From Asinibacterium sp. OR53 (GTDB taxonomy: Bacteria; Bacteroidota; Bacteroidia; Chitinophagales; Chitinophagaceae), in NCBI RefSeq assembly GCF_000515315.1, contig NZ_KI911562.1, positions 620,001 to 684,000 of the forward strand: DNA of 64,000 bases, written 5' to 3'. The notes beneath the pieces were generated by a model. The model ran no database searches. It had not been told where the DNA came from and was given only the letters and a program-made list of their open reading frames with translations. Shown in pieces: positions 35,237-43,231 of the stretch. Within the stretch, counting starts at the first letter, position 1, and every line of letters starts with the position of its first letter. The position numbers and the translations under genes are program-made.

Positions 35237-35575
35237 TTATAAATCCAATACGATAGCAATATTTCGTTTCAACTCATCAACCTGATGTGGGGTAAGTCTT
35301 CCTAATTTTTGGATCAATCGCTTATTATCAATGGACCGGATTTGATCTATCAGTACATCGCTCAACCTGTCCAACTGACCCTTTTTAAGATGTACTCTTA
35401 ACAACTCAAGTTCCGGCTGCACATTGGTTGTAACAGGGCAAATAAGAGTAGATAAATGCGTGTCATTTAATAAATCGGTTTGAATAATTACAACAGGGCG
35501 CACTTTTCCCGCTTCCGTACCCTTTGACGGGTTCAGGTCTGCAAGCCAAATGTCGTATTGTTTAATATTCATCAC
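35237..35575 (-). CDS. MazF/PemK-type mRNA interferase toxin
   Basis: A 112-residue toxin of the MazF/PemK/CcdB fold; it may start three bases later at a second ATG. Signature elements are YDIWLADLNPSKGTEAGKVRPVVII, with the conserved Arg-Pro, the Thr-rich LICPVTTN strand, and SDVLIDQIRSIDNKRL with the Asp and Gln typical of the ribonuclease centre. It overlaps the upstream antitoxin by 14 bases, the normal gene order for such modules. The toxin looks intact. Confidence 0.9.
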   Translation of the reverse strand: MMNIKQYDIWLADLNPSKGTEAGKVRPVVIIQTDLLNDTHLSTLICPVTTNVQPELELLRVHLKKGQLDRLSDVLIDQIRSIDNKRLIQKLGRLTPHQVDELKRNIAIVLDL

Positions 35576-35792
35576 TCAATTTTTCAAATTCCCGTAAGAT
35601 ACTTAAAGAGTCTTTGGCTGCTGTTTTCGATTCTTTTGCAAGTTTTTTCTTTAATAGCTTTCTTTTATTAAAGAGATTATAAAGACTTACTGCATCGTTG
35701 ATATAACGATTCCTTGCCAGTTTAAGCTCGAAAGTGATTTTCTCAGTTTCATCAAATATTTCGTCATCCAATTTGAGAGAAAGCGTTTTCAT
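35562..35792 (-). CDS. MazE-like antitoxin
   Basis: A 76-residue, charged protein directly upstream of the MazF-type toxin and overlapping it by 14 bases. The first about 45 residues (SLKLDDEIFDETEKITFELKL... and a following helix) fit a ribbon-helix-helix DNA-binding fold; the Lys-rich and then acidic C-terminal half is suited to wrapping the toxin. It is expected to bind the GTATATAC repeats upstream and repress the pair. The precise antitoxin family was not identified. Confidence 0.8.
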   Translation of the reverse strand: MKTLSLKLDDEIFDETEKITFELKLARNRYINDAVSLYNLFNKRKLLKKKLAKESKTAAKDSLSILREFEKLSDEY

Positions 35793-35793
35793 A

Positions 35794-35835
35794 GTATACC
35801 CTTTTTTCTAAAGGTATATACTATTTGTATATACT
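35794..35835. promoter_or_regulatory. Antitoxin operator: GTATATAC repeats
   Basis: Two direct copies of GTATATACT (35814-35822 and 35827-35835), each containing the palindrome GTATATAC, lie 13 bp apart. A shorter palindrome GTATAC (35794-35799) adjoins the antitoxin start codon. Their position between a -7 box and the antitoxin gene fits autorepression by a ribbon-helix-helix antitoxin. Confidence 0.6.
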
Positions 35836-35843
35836 CAAAATTA
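35836..35843 (-). promoter_or_regulatory. -7 promoter box TAATTTTG for the toxin-antitoxin pair
   Basis: Exact TAnnTTTG match on the minus strand, directly abutting the distal GTATATACT repeat, 43 bases upstream of the antitoxin ATG. Operator and promoter therefore overlap. Confidence 0.55.
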
Positions 35844-35852
35844 TTACTCACA

Positions 35853-35999
35853 TCAGAAAAATGATATACCATCCCTTTCAATTTCTTCAGAAATGAAGGT
35901 ATTCTTTTCTACAAGATTGCTGGTACGCACAAATACGTAATCTGCGCCATCTGCTACCCATTTTATAGAGCACAGTTGACTCCTATAAACCCGATATGA
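35853..35999 (-). pseudogene. Probable C-terminal gene fragment without start codon
   Basis: An open stretch of 48 codons on the minus strand is bounded by TGA on both sides and has no start codon. Its composition is protein-like (for example WVADGADYVFVRTSNLVEK near its middle and an acidic helix before the end), unlike the surrounding random frames. No family was recognised. It is best read as the tail of a lost gene next to the toxin-antitoxin locus. Confidence 0.35.
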
Positions 36000-36156
36000 T
36001 CATGCAGTTGCTCCTGCCGCCTGTGAGGATGGCATTATGATGGATATTGTTTTGCCTTATTACTCTGACAGATGCTGGATGCTTGTGTGGAAAAACTTGT
36101 TCAAGGGGCTGAAAAACTGGTAAAACCCATTAAGATGTCATTTTTACATTAGTGTA
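36000..36156. other. Gene-poor spacer with coding-like debris
   Basis: Between the gene fragment and the repeat array no complete gene is visible. On the plus strand 36072-36152 holds a 26-codon open stretch starting MLDACVEKLVQGAEKL, which reads like a helical protein tail, but it follows an in-frame stop after one codon and has no promoter. Most of it may be decayed sequence. Confidence 0.3.
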
Positions 36157-36438
36157 GATTCCGCCAACTACTCATATAAACCGTTTCCGCATCAGTGTGG
36201 ATTCCGTTCACTACCCATATAAATTCTTCCAAGTAGTACTCAATTGAATTACACTGATGTGGATTCCGTCAACTACTCATATAAATTCCGTCAGCTACTG
36301 ATATAAACTGTTTCCGCATTAGTGGGGATTCCGTCAACTACCCGTATAAATTCTTCCAAGTAGTACTAAATTGAATTACACTGATGTGGATTCCGTCAAC
36401 TACTCATATAAACTGAATCCACACTGATGCGGAAACGG
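36157..36438. repeat. Nested tandem repeat array with inverted terminal copy
   Basis: Six copies of a 23-24 bp core, GATTCCGTCAACTACTCATA plus TAAA with few changes, start at 36157, 36200, 36262, 36285, 36327 and 36389. The order shows a block of about 127 bp holding three cores, duplicated in tandem (36157-36284 and 36285-36412). The first linker (36181-36204) recurs as a perfect 24-bp inverted copy at 36415-36438, closing the array. Spacing is irregular within the block (43, 62 and 23 bp), unlike CRISPR. No coding frame runs through it. From 36439 to the flavin reductase stop at 36489 nothing more is seen. Confidence 0.85.
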
Positions 36439-36488
36439 CCTATTGAAGAGCGAAAAATAACTAAACCTTTGATTTTCAAGCAACTTAT

Positions 36489-37379
36489 TCACGCAGTTTC
36501 TCCATACAACAATACTTGCCAGGCGGCAGTCACATTCCCTGCATTCAGCAATTCACCGGCATATCGATGCAGTTCCTTTTCCATCTCTTGCGGGTTCACG
36601 GCATAATATTGTACGATCTCTTTCAGGCGGTCATCGGTAAAAACAGGATCTATTTCGGGTAGTGTATGCACATTCGCCAGCATGCCCAGGTGGTTGCCTG
36701 TTAAAAAACTACTGTTTCGTATACCCGGAGGCAGGTTATCGATACCTATTCCCAATTCCGTATTGGGCTTGGTCACTTTGAACAGGCTGGCTTCATCTAC
36801 TCTGCAATACCAATCGCCTCCCAAACGTGCTACCAATTGCAGTTTACGCTGGTCGATCTTTCCATCTTCGCCCAATATGCTTTCATCCACGTGCATACAC
36901 AGCACTTCGGCAATCACCAGTTGCCCCGCTCCTCCCTGGTCGCCCAGGCTTTTCACTTCTTGTACTTTGCATTCCAGTTTTACTTTGGCTTCCTGCACCA
37001 TCGGCGGCTTCACCAAAGTAGCGGGCATTTTCTGAAAACCTGCTTTGATGAATTCATCTACCCCTTTGGCATATTCGCAGCTGGATAAACTGGTTTGCTG
37101 CACCATGTCGTAATCCACGATGTTGATCACGCACTCGGGCACTTCCAAAATATTCTGTAAAGTATGTTTGGTGGTATTGTTCCTCGCTCTTCTTGAAGGA
37201 GAAAAAATAACGATCGCGGGATTGGTAGAAAAAAGATTGAAAAAACTAAAAGGGCTCAGGTTTACATTGCCCGAAGCATCTATCGTACTTGCAAAACAAA
37301 TAGGCCTTGGTGCGATGGCTGCCTGTAACCACCGTTGCCTTTCCATCAGCGGTAAAGACTCAATATTGATCGTTATCAT
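36489..37379 (-). CDS. Flavin reductase-family protein
   Basis: A 296-residue protein of the flavin reductase-like domain family, which binds FMN or FAD and reduces it or serves as the reductase part of two-component systems. The domain (about 15-200) has the start RPICFASTIDASGNVNLSPFSFF and the NPAIVIFSPS strand typical of the group. The C-terminal about 90 residues are an extra helical region. There is a one-base gap after the phosphatidylserine decarboxylase gene, so it is the last gene of a five-gene minus-strand operon, apparently without a functional link to lipids. Confidence 0.85.
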   Translation of the reverse strand: MITINIESLPLMERQRWLQAAIAPRPICFASTIDASGNVNLSPFSFFNLFSTNPAIVIFSPSRRARNNTTKHTLQNILEVPECVINIVDYDMVQQTSLSSCEYAKGVDEFIKAGFQKMPATLVKPPMVQEAKVKLECKVQEVKSLGDQGGAGQLVIAEVLCMHVDESILGEDGKIDQRKLQLVARLGGDWYCRVDEASLFKVTKPNTELGIGIDNLPPGIRNSSFLTGNHLGMLANVHTLPEIDPVFTDDRLKEIVQYYAVNPQEMEKELHRYAGELLNAGNVTAAWQVLLYGETA

Positions 37380-37380
37380 A

Positions 37381-38040
37381 TCAGTTCCAGCTAGCCAGTA
37401 CGGTAACGCCGCCTTTCACCACCTGGTTCAGTTGCACTTCTACTTTGGCATGGAGGGGTAATAAAACATCTACGCGGCTACCGAATTTGATGAAACCATA
37501 TTCATCACCCTGCTTCACTTGCTGTCCCACACTGGTGTAATTACAAATCCGCTTGGCCAGTGCACCGGCAATTTGTTTATAAAGAATAGCGCCGTGGTGA
37601 TTATTTACCACTACACTCCATCGTTCATTTTCGGTAGATGATTTGGGATGCCAGGCCACGAGGTATTTCCCATTGTGGTATTGGTTATAGATCACTTCTC
37701 CGCTCATGGGGTTACGGTTCACGTGCACGTTGGCGGGACTCATGAAAATGCTTACCTGTATGCGTTTGTCTTTGAAATATTCCGGATCAGTCACTTCTTC
37801 AATAACCACTACTTTACCGTCGGCTGGACAAACCACCTGGTTTTCGTTGATGGTCAGTTGACGGTTAGGTATGCGGAAAAAAGAAATGATGAAAAGAAAA
37901 AGCGCCAATGAAACCACAAAGATGAGTATGGCCAACCAGGGTATATGCGCGCTTAAAAAACTGAAAGAGACCAGGTTCAACAACCCGAAAATGAGCGCCG
38001 TAATGCCGATGGTCTTGTATCCTTCTCTATGAATGGTCAT
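37381..38040 (-). CDS. psd: Phosphatidylserine decarboxylase
   Basis: Membrane-associated pyruvoyl enzyme that makes phosphatidylethanolamine from phosphatidylserine. The 219-residue product is the short bacterial type, beginning MTIHREGYK. An alternative ATG seven codons upstream is possible but the chosen one matches the family start. One or two hydrophobic segments (about 12-55) precede the catalytic domain with VCPADGKVVVIEE, the FMSPANVHVNRNP segment and the self-cleavage GS in FIKFGSRVDVLLP. Its Ser becomes the pyruvoyl group. It is 28 bp downstream of cdsA, so two steps of phospholipid synthesis are adjacent. Confidence 0.92.
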   Translation of the reverse strand: MTIHREGYKTIGITALIFGLLNLVSFSFLSAHIPWLAILIFVVSLALFLFIISFFRIPNRQLTINENQVVCPADGKVVVIEEVTDPEYFKDKRIQVSIFMSPANVHVNRNPMSGEVIYNQYHNGKYLVAWHPKSSTENERWSVVVNNHHGAILYKQIAGALAKRICNYTSVGQQVKQGDEYGFIKFGSRVDVLLPLHAKVEVQLNQVVKGGVTVLASWN

Positions 38041-38068
38041 TGGGAACGTATTGAACGGCAAATGTAGG

Positions 38069-38932
38069 TTAAAGAATCAGTTTCACCACCAGCCAAACGA
38101 AAGGCGTGGCCAGCAGTAATGAATCGAACCTGTCGAGAAAGCCGCCGTGTCCGGGCATAATACTGCCACTATCTTTAACACCTGCCAGCCTTTTCAGTTT
38201 ACTTTCCAGCAAATCTCCCGCCGTACCTGTAACGGCCGCCACTGCTGATATCCATAGAAGCGGTTTCCAATCGAGTCCGCAGGTATAATGTCCCAGGCAG
38301 GCTATGGCCACAACGGCCAGCAACGCTCCTCCCAGGGTGCCTTCCCAGGTTTTTTTGGGTGAAATAGAAGAAAATGGGGTTCTGCCAATGAAAGAACCTA
38401 CGATATACGCCATGGTATCATTGATCCAGATGGAAGCGATGATCACCACCGGCAGGAGCCATCCGTGGGAACCCAGCACATCGTAAGCTATCAGTCCGCG
38501 CAACTGGACCATCAGCGCCCAGCTCAGCGAAATATAAATCAATCCTGCCAGCGAATACGCTATCAGTTTGGGGTTCAGTCGCTTCTTAAATACGATCTCT
38601 GCCGCCAGAAAAACAGTACTGACCACCAGGCATATCGCGCGGCCCCATTCGTGTATCACTTTCCCGCCGGTATTGAATGTATCATCCGCCATCCACAACA
38701 TCAATGACCAGCCAATGATCATGATACTGTATTTGTGTAAAGGCGTGATGCTCCCGTAAACCGGGTCGATCTGTGCCACCAATCGCTGGTATTCTGTCCA
38801 GCAACCGAAATGGATCACACTGAAAAGCAACAGGAAACTCCATTGATTCCACAAGAGACCCGCCAGCATGATCACTACAAATACAACTGCTGTCAGTGCA
38901 CGGGTTTTAAAGGTTTCTATATTCAAAGCCAT
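38069..38932 (-). CDS. cdsA: Phosphatidate cytidylyltransferase
   Basis: Integral membrane enzyme making CDP-diacylglycerol from phosphatidic acid and CTP, the precursor of all phospholipids here. It has 287 residues with about eight transmembrane segments. The family signature is intact near the C-terminus: the SPKKTWEG region and the KRLAGVKDSGSIMPGHGGFLDRFDSLL segment (in part), with the Asp residues that bind metal and CTP. It precedes psd in the operon. Confidence 0.93.
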   Translation of the reverse strand: MALNIETFKTRALTAVVFVVIMLAGLLWNQWSFLLLFSVIHFGCWTEYQRLVAQIDPVYGSITPLHKYSIMIIGWSLMLWMADDTFNTGGKVIHEWGRAICLVVSTVFLAAEIVFKKRLNPKLIAYSLAGLIYISLSWALMVQLRGLIAYDVLGSHGWLLPVVIIASIWINDTMAYIVGSFIGRTPFSSISPKKTWEGTLGGALLAVVAIACLGHYTCGLDWKPLLWISAVAAVTGTAGDLLESKLKRLAGVKDSGSIMPGHGGFLDRFDSLLLATPFVWLVVKLIL

Positions 38933-38953
38933 CGCAATCCTGTCTTAATGATA

Positions 38954-39160
38954 TTAATTCAACATGCTTTTTTCAAGTAATTTTTTGGCCGTTTCTACCA
39001 GGTGTTCCGGAACATATATTTCAATATACCCGAACATGGGATAACTGCTGTCCTGCTTATTCAGCAATTGAACCGGCACTTCGTTCTCTTCCAGCACACC
39101 TTGTATAATACTCGCCTCGGCATAACTGGTGCGCGTTAATATTTTCTTCCAGGCTTTCAT
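38954..39160 (-). CDS. DUF2007-domain protein
   Basis: A 68-residue cytosolic protein of the DUF2007 (putative signal-transducing) family. It has the alpha-beta pattern KILTRTSYAEASIIQGVLEENEVPVQLLN followed by IEIYVPEHLVETAKKLL (each in part), resembling a GlnB/ACT-like half. Its ATG overlaps the stop of the CPBP protease gene, and it lies 21 bp before cdsA. The function is unknown. Confidence 0.85.
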   Translation of the reverse strand: MKAWKKILTRTSYAEASIIQGVLEENEVPVQLLNKQDSSYPMFGYIEIYVPEHLVETAKKLLEKSMLN

Positions 39161-40095
39161 TGTTCTATACTATTTTCATCAGTTGCAACCAGTGATTGTG
39201 TAGCCAATACTTTTCGGGTTTCTTTTTTGAAAAGCCTGAACAGTAAGAGCAATCCGGCTATTCCGAATAATCCTATCCACCAAATCGGCATATTCTCATC
39301 CATCGCTTTTTCGATAGATTGCCCGTGCTTTATATCCTGGTATATGCCCGTTACGATCAGTGCATTATTCAGAAAATGCAATAAAATATTGAGCCAGATA
39401 TTTTTACCATAATAGAAAATAAAGCCCAGCACCATGCCCAATGCAAGCCTGGGTAAAAATCCGAAATAAGAAATATGGATCGCACTGAAAACAATGCTGG
39501 TGATGAATATCCCGATCCATGCGTTTTTTGTCCAGCCAATAAATAATTGCTGAAATGTTCCGCGGAACAATACTTCTTCGAATATGGCAGGTGCAGTAGC
39601 CACGACCAACAACACCAGCAGGTATTCTTTAAAATTTTTCATCATGGCCATAGACATCATGGTGCTTCTGTAAGCATCTTCCATAGCCCTGGCTTTGGCC
39701 ATCCATGTTGCAGGTAGTGGAATGCGTTGGTTCAGGTCTCCCAAAGCCCCGCTCGTAATCATGGCTGCCAGTGTAAGTATCACTACTATTCCTATTTGTT
39801 TGCCGCTCATGAGCCGGTTGAACCCAAGGTAATCCAGTGGTTTGCGACTGAGGATCCTTGCAAAAAGGATTGCCGGCATAAAAAACATCAAAAAAGTAGC
39901 CAATGTATTCAGCCATCGTGCCAGGTTCACATTTTCCGATTTATTCAGTAATTCCGGCACCAGGGTCATGGAGACATTCAGGTTCATTCTGGCCAGCATG
40001 ATTAGTGAAAAAGAAGCTATAACCGTGAATACCCCAATAAGGGCCAGTAAAATGACAAACTGTCTGCGATAACTGATCGTTGGCTCTTGGTTCAT
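39157..40095 (-). CDS. CPBP-family intramembrane glutamic endopeptidase
   Basis: A 312-residue polytopic membrane protein of the CAAX protease/bacteriocin-processing (Rce1-like) family. About seven to eight hydrophobic segments are visible. The catalytic motifs are EEVLFRG in the middle, with the Glu pair and Arg, FSAIHIS with the second-motif His, and LHFLNNALIV with the third His and Asn. The native substrate is unknown. It is the first gene of the minus-strand operon and is divergent from dusB with 38 bp between starts. Confidence 0.9.
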   Translation of the reverse strand: MNQEPTISYRRQFVILLALIGVFTVIASFSLIMLARMNLNVSMTLVPELLNKSENVNLARWLNTLATFLMFFMPAILFARILSRKPLDYLGFNRLMSGKQIGIVVILTLAAMITSGALGDLNQRIPLPATWMAKARAMEDAYRSTMMSMAMMKNFKEYLLVLLVVATAPAIFEEVLFRGTFQQLFIGWTKNAWIGIFITSIVFSAIHISYFGFLPRLALGMVLGFIFYYGKNIWLNILLHFLNNALIVTGIYQDIKHGQSIEKAMDENMPIWWIGLFGIAGLLLLFRLFKKETRKVLATQSLVATDENSIEQ

Positions 40096-40114
40096 GCGGT
40101 TGGGAATAAGAACG

Positions 40115-40122
40115 TAAATTTG
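40115..40122 (+). promoter_or_regulatory. -7 promoter box TAAATTTG for dusB
   Basis: Exact TAnnTTTG match, 11 bases upstream of the dusB ATG, so the predicted leader is only a few bases long. Confidence 0.55.
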
Positions 40123-40133
40123 CGGGCTAAGAT

Positions 40134-41171
40134 ATGGTTAAGATAGATAAAATAGTGCTGCCCGAGTTTCCGCTCCTCCTGGCGCCCATGGAAGATGTCA
40201 GCGATCCGCCGTTCAGGGTGGTGTGTAAAGACAATGGGGCCGACCTGATGTATACCGAATTCATCAGTAGTGAGGGTTTGATCCGTGATGCTATCAAGAG
40301 CCGGCAGAAGCTCGATATATTCGATTATGAGCGCCCCATAGGCATACAGATATTCGGCGGCGATGAAGAGAGCCTGGCACTGGCAGCCAAAATTGTGGAT
40401 GTAACCAACCCCGATATACTGGATATCAATTTCGGCTGCCCTGTAAAAAAAGTGGCCGGTAAAGGTGCCGGCGCAGGCGTGCTGAAAGATATCGACCTCA
40501 TGGTTCGCCTCACCGATGCAGTGGTGAAAGCTACCCGTTTACCCGTTACTGTTAAAACCCGGTTGGGATGGGATGAAAATTCCAAAAACATCGAAGAAGT
40601 AGCCGAACGCTTACAGGATGTGGGCATCAAAGCCCTCAGTATCCATGGCCGCACGCGCTCGCAGATGTATAAAGGCGAGGCCGACTGGACCCTGATCGCC
40701 AATGTAAAAAACAATCCGCGTATACACATTCCTATTTTCGGCAATGGAGATATCGATAGTCCGCAAAAAGCGCTGGAATATAAAAACCGTTACGGGGTAG
40801 ATGGTATCATGATCGGAAGGGCGGCGATTGGTTATCCCTGGATTTTTCGCGAGATCAAGCATTATGTGAAAACAGGTGAGTTGATGGACCCGCCTACCGT
40901 AGATGAACGCGTAGAAGTATGCCGCAAGCACCTGCGTAAATCGCTGGAGTGGAAAGGCCCCATCGTTGGCATCAACGAAATGCGCCGCCACTATGCGAAT
41001 TATTTAAAAGGATTACCCGGCATCAAAGAGTACCGCAACCGGTTGGTAGTATTGAAAACCCTGGAAGAAGTAGAAGCTGTGTTGGATGAAGTGCAGGAAA
41101 ACTATGCAGGATATGTGATAGAACGCAATCCCATCGTACTGGAGAATTATCACCAGCATTGTCCGCTTTGA
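40134..41171 (+). CDS. dusB: tRNA-dihydrouridine synthase DusB
   Basis: FMN enzyme that reduces specific uridines in tRNA to dihydrouridine. The 345-residue protein shows the Dus order: APMEDVSDPPFR at the N-terminus, IQIFGGDE, the active-site Cys in DINFGCPVKKVAGKGAG, TVKTRLGWDE, IHGRTRSQMYKG, and the FMN phosphate loop GNGDIDSP plus GVDGIMIGRAA. The C-terminal helical tRNA-binding domain (about 245-345) is complete. It ends two bases before the end of the opposing gene. Confidence 0.93.
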   Translation: MVKIDKIVLPEFPLLLAPMEDVSDPPFRVVCKDNGADLMYTEFISSEGLIRDAIKSRQKLDIFDYERPIGIQIFGGDEESLALAAKIVDVTNPDILDINFGCPVKKVAGKGAGAGVLKDIDLMVRLTDAVVKATRLPVTVKTRLGWDENSKNIEEVAERLQDVGIKALSIHGRTRSQMYKGEADWTLIANVKNNPRIHIPIFGNGDIDSPQKALEYKNRYGVDGIMIGRAAIGYPWIFREIKHYVKTGELMDPPTVDERVEVCRKHLRKSLEWKGPIVGINEMRRHYANYLKGLPGIKEYRNRLVVLKTLEEVEAVLDEVQENYAGYVIERNPIVLENYHQHCPL

Positions 41172-41173
41172 TA

Positions 41174-41758
41174 TTATTGCAATACTGCCAGCATTTCTTT
41201 ACTGAGCGGTGAAACCGTATTGGGAAAAAATGCCAACAGCTTCCCGTTCTCATCGATTATGTATTTGCAGAAATTCCACACGGGTGCCTGGTTGCACCAG
41301 CCATTCCTGGCTGAATGAGACAACCAGTTGAATACGTTGTTTTGCCCGCTGCTTTTTATCACAGTACTCTTTTTCATCAGCGGGAAACTGATGCCGTAAT
41401 TGGTCTTGCAGAATGCTGCAATGGCTGCGTCATCACTTTTTTCCTGTTGTTTGAAATCGTTGGCCGGAAAACCGAGCACCACCAGCTTATCTCCGTATTG
41501 TTTATGTAACTGTTCCAGCTCTTCGTATTGCGCCGTATAGCCGCAATCACTGGCAGTATTTACCAGCAATACTTTTTTTCCTATGAAGGAATGAAATGCG
41601 ATGAGTGAGCCATCATTGGCAACAGTTTCCAGTGTATAAAAAGAAACCGGCGCCTGTATGCCGGATGAATTGTACAGTACCTGGCTCTTCCCAAATACTT
41701 TGCCCTTCAGCATGATCAACGGATAAAGGGCTTTTAAAATGGATTGACGCCAGGTCAT
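41174..41758 (-). CDS. Glutathione peroxidase-family thiol peroxidase
   Basis: A 194-residue peroxidase reducing hydrogen peroxide or lipid peroxides, in bacteria usually with thioredoxin. The peroxidatic Cys is in NTASDCGYTAQY. The family strand LVVLGFPANDFKQQE and the later WNFCKYIIDENG with the conserved Trp and Asn are present. ATG at 41758 was preferred over an in-frame start 21 bases upstream because family members begin MT-x-R-Q. An N-terminal hydrophobic stretch might anchor it. It is tail to tail with dusB and is not part of the polysaccharide locus. Confidence 0.88.
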   Translation of the reverse strand: MTWRQSILKALYPLIMLKGKVFGKSQVLYNSSGIQAPVSFYTLETVANDGSLIAFHSFIGKKVLLVNTASDCGYTAQYEELEQLHKQYGDKLVVLGFPANDFKQQEKSDDAAIAAFCKTNYGISFPLMKKSTVIKSSGQNNVFNWLSHSARNGWCNQAPVWNFCKYIIDENGKLLAFFPNTVSPLSKEMLAVLQ

Positions 41759-41858
41759 ATCTTTTCTTTTGATCAGCAATAATACAGCTTTAAACAGCCT
41801 TTAAATAATTTCGACTTATAAAATCCATAGTTGAAATATTTTACGCTGATAAAAAGTA

Positions 41859-43205
41859 TTATTTAAAGCTAATCCAATCAACTTCCACCTTGCCCTCACT
41901 CTTTAATTGTAGCACAAGATTTTTGATGCCGGGCTGTACTGCTGCGATTGATTTTTTTACGGTGCTCCAATCGCTTCCTTTGGGTATCATTACTTCTGCA
42001 AGAACAGGACCTGAAGCATCTTTTGTTCGGATAACTAAAGTCGCGCCTGTTGTTGAAACAGCCCTGATGTTAACCGACTTTGCAGCATTCTTTCCAAAGT
42101 CAACGGTATTGTATTGAATCCATGCATTAGGTTTATCAAGAATGGTTTTCCAACCGATAAATTTGTTCGTTGTATCTATAAAATCAATTGCAGCATCACC
42201 GCTTTTAGCGCTGTAACGATCCATTTGAATATTTGCTGTTGCATTAGTAACACCAATCCCACGGAAAGTGCGGATTACTTTTTGAATCGTACCATCCGCA
42301 TTAAAAAACAAACTGTCAGCCCTGATGGATCTCGCTTTATCAAAGTCAGGAGAGTAATCCCTGTCATGATAAAACAGGTACCACTGATTTTTGAATGCTA
42401 TCACCGAATGATGATTCGTCCAGCAACCTGTGGGAGATTCATCCATAATGACACCTGTCATTTTAAACGGCCCTAATGGATTGTCGGCTATTGAATATTC
42501 CAACCGTTCAATTTTACCTTCCACATGCGGAAAAGTGAGGTAATAAATCCCATTTCTTTCAAACAGGTATGGGCCTTCCTTTAAGCCTTTTGCAGGAAGT
42601 TCTTTCAGTATCACAGGTTCTGAAGCCAACTCCAGCATATTATCTTTCAGCTTTGCTCCGTAAATATTACCTGCAGACCAATAGAGGTAAGCCTGCCCGT
42701 CTTTATCAATAAACACATTGGGGTCTATACCGTGAACGCCTTTGATGGGTGTTGACTGCGGAATATATGGGCCCTCGGGTTTGGCAGCAATGGCCACTCC
42801 AATGGCAAAGTTTCTCCCATAAGTAACAGTGTCTTTAGGTGTTGATGGAAAATAGAAATAATACTTTCCATTCCGGTAAATACAATCGGGTGCCCACATG
42901 CTATAGCTGTCTGGTTTCACCCACGGTACCTTGTTCTGCGATACAATTACACCGTGATCTGTCCAATCAGTAAGATTATCCGAAGAAAACACATGATAAT
43001 CTTCCATGCAAAACCATCCTACCCTTCCTTTACCCGGCGCGGCTAAAATATCATGCGAAGGATAAATATAGACCCGGTTACCCAAAACCCTTGCTGAAGG
43101 GTCGGCAGAATACATGTTTCGAATAAGTGGGTTTTGTGCAAGTAGTTGGCCCGATAAAACAGGTACTAACACTGCAAGCAGTAAGCATTTCTTATAATAC
43201 TTCAT
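41859..43205 (-). CDS. GH43 glycosidase with C-terminal CBM6
   Basis: Exported 448-residue glycosidase, expected to be a beta-xylosidase or alpha-L-arabinofuranosidase. After the signal peptide the five-bladed GH43 domain (about 25-305) shows the base Asp in RNMYSADPSARV, the middle Asp in HGIDPNVFID and the acid Glu in LKEGPYLFE. The last about 130 residues form a CBM6-like sandwich that may bind xylan. ATG at 43205 is chosen because it starts the signal peptide. It is the last gene of the polysaccharide locus, 26 bp after the GH9. Confidence 0.87.
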   Translation of the reverse strand: MKYYKKCLLLAVLVPVLSGQLLAQNPLIRNMYSADPSARVLGNRVYIYPSHDILAAPGKGRVGWFCMEDYHVFSSDNLTDWTDHGVIVSQNKVPWVKPDSYSMWAPDCIYRNGKYYFYFPSTPKDTVTYGRNFAIGVAIAAKPEGPYIPQSTPIKGVHGIDPNVFIDKDGQAYLYWSAGNIYGAKLKDNMLELASEPVILKELPAKGLKEGPYLFERNGIYYLTFPHVEGKIERLEYSIADNPLGPFKMTGVIMDESPTGCWTNHHSVIAFKNQWYLFYHDRDYSPDFDKARSIRADSLFFNADGTIQKVIRTFRGIGVTNATANIQMDRYSAKSGDAAIDFIDTTNKFIGWKTILDKPNAWIQYNTVDFGKNAAKSVNIRAVSTTGATLVIRTKDASGPVLAEVMIPKGSDWSTVKKSIAAVQPGIKNLVLQLKSEGKVEVDWISFK

Positions 43206-43231
43206 TAGACTGATGATTATGAACATTAAAT

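Noticed and set aside
36157..36438. Possible CRISPR array
   Set aside because: Core spacing is irregular (43, 62, 23, 42, 62 bp), the linkers are themselves repeated, and no cas genes are in the window.
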